Below are positions 60,232 through 64,000 of a stretch of DNA of 64,000 bases, piece by piece. This stretch comes from Salvia splendens (Eukaryota; Streptophyta; Magnoliopsida; Lamiales; Lamiaceae): positions 27,852,293 to 27,916,292 of the forward strand of contig NC_056047.1 of assembly GCF_004379255.2 (NCBI RefSeq). The letters run 5' to 3'. Numbering within the stretch: the first letter of the stretch is position 1; each line of letters begins with the position of its first letter. The position numbers and the translations under genes are program-made. Under the pieces are notes generated by a model. The model had not been told where the DNA came from, did no database searches, and worked only from the letters and a program-made list of their open reading frames with translations.

Positions 60232-63200
60232 TTAATGCCCGTTCCCGTCAAGGTATCGGATGTGCGACACTCCCATCTCGTCCAATCTAACCAAGTCCAA
60301 CAGTTCTCTCGGTGCTGAGTTGTAGTGCATTCGTAGACCACTGTCTTGGACTAGCCCCATTTTCGCAAGGAAATCCGCCGCTTTGTTCCCCTCCCTGTGT
60401 ATGAAGGTGGCTCGGAATTTGAGTTGGCGTTTATGAAGGGTTAGTTGCGCCACCGCTTGCCGGGCGAGTGCCGGGCCCCATCCTGTCCCATTGACCAATT
60501 TGATTGCTTGCTCTGCATCGGACTCAATCCAGATTGGTAGGGCGAGTTCTTTGGCTATATTTAGCCCGTGGAGCATGGCCAACAGCTCCGCCTCTAACGC
60601 CGAGTGTGCTTCTAGGGGTGTGCTGAAGGCGACGAGCATCTTACCCAAGTGGTCTCGAATAATCCCTCCAGCCCCTGTTCTACCGTTCGCTTCATTGTAG
60701 GAGCCATCTGTGTTGAGCTTTATCCACGGCTGGTCCGGGGGGTTCCATTTGATTGCCATGGCTAGGGGTAGCGCCCTGATTGCCGCCGCTTGAGGAATGT
60801 TGATTCCAAGTTTAACTCCCTTCCAATGTTTCGGCTTCAAGCTTCCATTGGACATAGCATTCCGAATGAACATGTGGACCTGCCATACCACGTTTTGTGG
60901 TTTAAACTGTGTGCCTTGGTGGCGACTCCTGTTTCTCTCCGACCAGATAAACCACAGAATGAGGTATGGAGTGGCTCGGCTAAGATGTTTCTTGTTCGGC
61001 TGTTGGTACCTTCGCGCCCACACTTCGATTCTCGTAGGGATTGTATCATTGATATGGATGCGGGGGAACGGGCCTGTGAACCAACCGTCAAACTCACTCC
61101 ATACTCTGCGAGCTCCATGTCCCTGGATGAAGAGGTGTTGGAGGGACTCGGTATTCGGTCGGTGGGGGCAGCATTGGCACTTAGAGGCTAGCTCAATCTC
61201 CCGCCACTGAAGCTTCGTGTCAACCGGCACCCGATTGGAGAGAAGCCTCCAGATAAAGATGGCTATTGAGTTGGTGAGGCCTGCCTTCCAAACGTCCCCC
61301 AAACCTTGGATGATCGGGTTTCGCCCTCGAAGTGTGTCCCATGTCGAAGCCACCGTGAATTCCCCATGTTTAGAGAGGTTCCACCTCAGGATATCCTGTT
61401 CATCATGGAGGATCGGTGTATTAATGATGCCATCGATAACATGCTGAGGGAGGCCGGCCTGATTGTGAAGAAGCTGAAGCTTGGGCACATCCCAACCCCC
61501 ATTAGTAATGAACTCCGAGACCCGGGTGGTTGGTCTTCCCCTATCATCAAGACTAAATTCCCTCAGAGGGCTATTGCCAAGCCAAATGTCATCCCAGAAG
61601 TAGATGTCCCCTTGTCCCACTAGCCATCTCATGTGCGGTTGTGCGAGGGGCCATGCTCTTGAGAGCCTTCTCCACGTAGGCTACTCCTGCTCGGCAGTCT
61701 CAAGGTGAGCGGTGTGGAGTTGGTGCAATATTTTGCCATCATGTATCTTGCCCAAAGGGAGTTTTGCTCCCGAAAGCGCCACCAAAGTTTGATATTGAAG
61801 GCGCGGAGGACCTCCATAGTTTTCCGGATCCCAAGGCCTCCTTCATCAGTGGGCCGACACATTTGTTCCCAACCAATCCAATGGGTCCGCTTCTTCTCAT
61901 TCGTAGACCCCCAAAAGAATCGGGCCATTTGTTGATCAAGTTGCTTAAGGGTACCGGCCGTGGGCTCAACGGCTTGGAAGATGTGTAAGGGGATCGCTTC
62001 AAGGGTGCTCTTAATCAACGTAAGCCTTCCTCCAAAGGATAGGTGACGGTGTGCCCATCCTGAGATCCTTCTTGCAATCTTTTCTCGTAGAAAGAGGAAC
62101 ATGTCCGTGCGTTTGACACCACGATAGATAGGTACTCCGAGGTAGAGGAAAGGGAAAACCCCTCTAGTGAAGCCCCCTTCCGCCTGGATCGAGTTTGCCC
62201 AATGCTCATGGGCCTCGGCAATATAGAAATTACTCTTAGCAAGGCTGACTTGTTGGCCGGAGACTCTTTCATACTTTTCAAGACAAGCTCTTAGCCGGCG
62301 CATAGGATTTGCCGCCGCTTGGGTGAAGATGATAATGTCGTCCGCATAGGCTAGATGGCTGATCTCCATGCATCTCCGGGAGGCTTTGTACGTCATGTCC
62401 TTTTGGCCGAGGATGAGCTTATCTAATGCTCGGGACAGGTATTCCGCAGCGATCACGAACAGAGCGGGGGAGATCGGATCTCCTTGCCGAAGTCCACGAG
62501 TTGATCTAAAGAAGCCCGCGGGTGCCCCGTTAACAAGGACCGAGAACCAGCAATACCCAATACACCTCTCCATAAGTGAAATCCATGAATCCGGGAATCC
62601 CATACGGCGTAAAACTTTGAAGAGGAAGGGCCATTGGACCCTATCATAGGCTTTAGCCATGTCAATCTTTACTGCCACATTAGGTGCTGGGGAGCATCTA
62701 GCAAGCTCATGGAACATTTCTTGAGCCAGAAGTGCGTTGTCGTTAAGGAGCCGACCTTTGACAAAACCACTTTGGTTTGGGGAGATGACCTGTGGGAGGA
62801 AAGGAGAGAGTCGAGAGGTGAGTACCTTGGTAATGATCTTGTTTAGAACATTGCAGAGACTGATGGGTCGGTAGTCGGTCCATGACTCCGGCGATGCCTT
62901 CTTTGGGATAAGGACAATGCTTGTGGCCGTGATGCTCCTTGGCAGGAAGGCCCCTCTGAAGAACTGTCTGATTGCTTCCACTACCTCCGGCCCCACAATG
63001 GACCAGCAGGCTTGATAGAAGGTGGCCGAGAAGCCATCAGGTCCGGGTGCACTATCTCCGGAAATGCAAAAGGTGGCACTCCTGACCTCGTCCGCACTTG
63101 GAGCATCTGCGATGTCAACGAACTGCTCGGCTGAGTGGACCTGCTGGATTAGGTCGAGGTCTGGGTCTTCAAGTGTCGGATTGTTGGGGGCAAGGAGTTG

Positions 63201-64000
63201 TTGGAAGAACTCCACTGCGGACTTTTTAATCTCGACTTCCTCGGTGAGCTCCTGCCCATTGACACGAATTGAATGGATGCGGAGACGGAGCCTCTTTTGT
63301 TTCACCCAGCTTTGATAGAACCGGGTATTTTTGTCTCCCTCGGCAAGCCACCTCAAAGCTGCCTTCTGTCGCCAAAAATCTTCTTCCATTCTCAGCAAAA
63401 GGATGTACTCGGCAATGTGTTTGTTGATCGCTGTCCTGTGCTCCGGAGTCGGCCTTGCCTCGAAACTAGATTGGGCCAGAGCAATTTCTTCCTCCTTTTC
63501 CTTTAGATTAGCATGGATGTTCCCAAAGACCTCTTTGTTCCACTCCTTAAGGGCCTTTTTAACTCTGGCCTGCTTGATTTGAATGTTTAGGATTCCACCC
63601 GCCCCCGTGGGTTCCTCCCATGCTTTTTGCACTACGGCCATGAATCCTTCATGTCGGATCCACATGTTCTGGAACCTGAATGCCTTGGCTCCAGCGGATG
63701 TGTTCATCTTCGTGCACCTGACAAGAATTGGTCCATGGTCCGAGGCAACCCGGGGGAGATTCGTAACCCGAGTAGCCTCGAAGGTCTTAGTCCAATCCTC
63801 ACTGACAAGCACTCTATCCAACCTTTCAAAGAGGCCATTCTTGGCCCAAGTGAATGCCGCTCCATCAAAACCAGGATCAAGCAGCCTACAGTCTTCCGTT
63901 GCCTCCGCAAAATCAACCATCTCGGCTTGCCGGTTAGTATCACTTCCGACTCTGTCTTGGTGTGATAGAATGGTGTTGAAATCGCCACCGATGATCCAAG
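60232..64000 (-). pseudogene. LINE-L ORF2 (partial), one frameshift
   Basis: From the window edge the frame is open from the endonuclease (GGDFNTI near 63975, FTWAKNG, SDHGP near 63740) through RT ([34 protein letters not shown] near 62345) to about 61680. There a one-base loss after SRSS shifts frame and gives a stop at 61629. The second frame (61632-60232) has the linker, the CQCCPHRPNTESLQH motif and a full RNase H (LNTDGSY, ALEAELLAM, ESDAEQ, HREGNKAAD), ending at 60232. With only one lesion visible, it is among the better-preserved ORF2 copies here. The N-terminal 70 or so codons are outside. Confidence 0.9.

Larger units (their letters stand above)
59980..64000 (-). mobile_element. LINE-L, plant LINE running off the window
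   Basis: Minus strand. Poly(A) is a run of 31 T at 59980-60010, followed by a 3' UTR with the shared tail and hairpin, then ORF2 up to the window edge. It interrupts the LINE-D duplicate. The 5' end, ORF1 and second target duplication lie outside. The long pure tail suggests a recent insertion. Confidence 0.93.

Overview
This window is plant nuclear DNA built almost entirely from retrotransposons nested inside one another. The plant assignment rests on four observations. The LINEs have plant-type ORF1 proteins (DUF4283-like fold plus CCHC knuckle) and ORF2 proteins ending in an RNase H domain. There are Ty3/gypsy and Ty1/copia LTR elements primed by initiator tRNA-Met. An intron-less copy of plant ribosomal protein L19 is present. 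No bacterial operons, tRNA or rRNA genes or CRISPR arrays are seen, and I find no intact host gene. I name elements here by letter only; these are not database names.

Left part (1-35689). LINE-D (+) is the outer host; its ORF1 tail starts at 19766 and its poly(A) ends at 35689. Gypsy-2 (8598-11917 plus 19236-19764) sits in LINE-D. Gypsy-2 carries LINE-B (-, 4940-8597) and a full-length LINE-C (+, 11918-19235, 17-bp target duplication). LINE-B is cut by gypsy-1 (1102-4939), which is itself cut by LINE-A (+, 1-1101). Inside LINE-D ORF2 are also an RPL19 retrocopy (22863-23759, 13-bp target duplication) and a minus-strand copia-type element, copia-A (24391-34208, 5-bp target duplication CCAAC). 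Copia-A contains LINE-M (-, 28386-29558, 18-bp target duplication).

Middle (35690-48376). Low-copy looking AT-rich DNA with a small minisatellite (36336-36622) is interrupted by full-length LINE-I (-, 36821-48292, 18-bp target duplication). LINE-I has itself taken three insertions: LINE-J (39010-39717), LINE-K (40332-41694, 15-bp duplication) and LINE-H (44184-46573, 14-bp duplication).

Right part (48377-64000). A LINE ORF1 fragment (LINE-F), a gypsy-3 piece spanning pol end, LTR and primer-binding site, and a LINE ORF2 tail (LINE-E) are joined. They are followed by copia-B (52217-59263), a near-identical partial duplicate of copia-A that includes the same LINE-D flank (59264-59979). LINE-L (-, from 59980) then runs off the window.

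How the parts relate: the LINE machinery (endonuclease, reverse transcriptase, RNase H) explains the poly(A) tails and target duplications of the LINEs, the RPL19 retrocopy and the ORF2-less LINEs. The most interesting signals are (1) two independently inserted LINEs, H and M, that pass directly from ORF1 to a 3' UTR with no ORF2, suggesting a half-LINE family mobilised in trans; (2) a LINE 3' UTR hairpin with compensatory changes, and a 5'-end hairpin; (3) a copia family with young LTRs but decayed coding sequence, one copy of which preserves the empty site of LINE-M. Open frames are mostly partial or broken.
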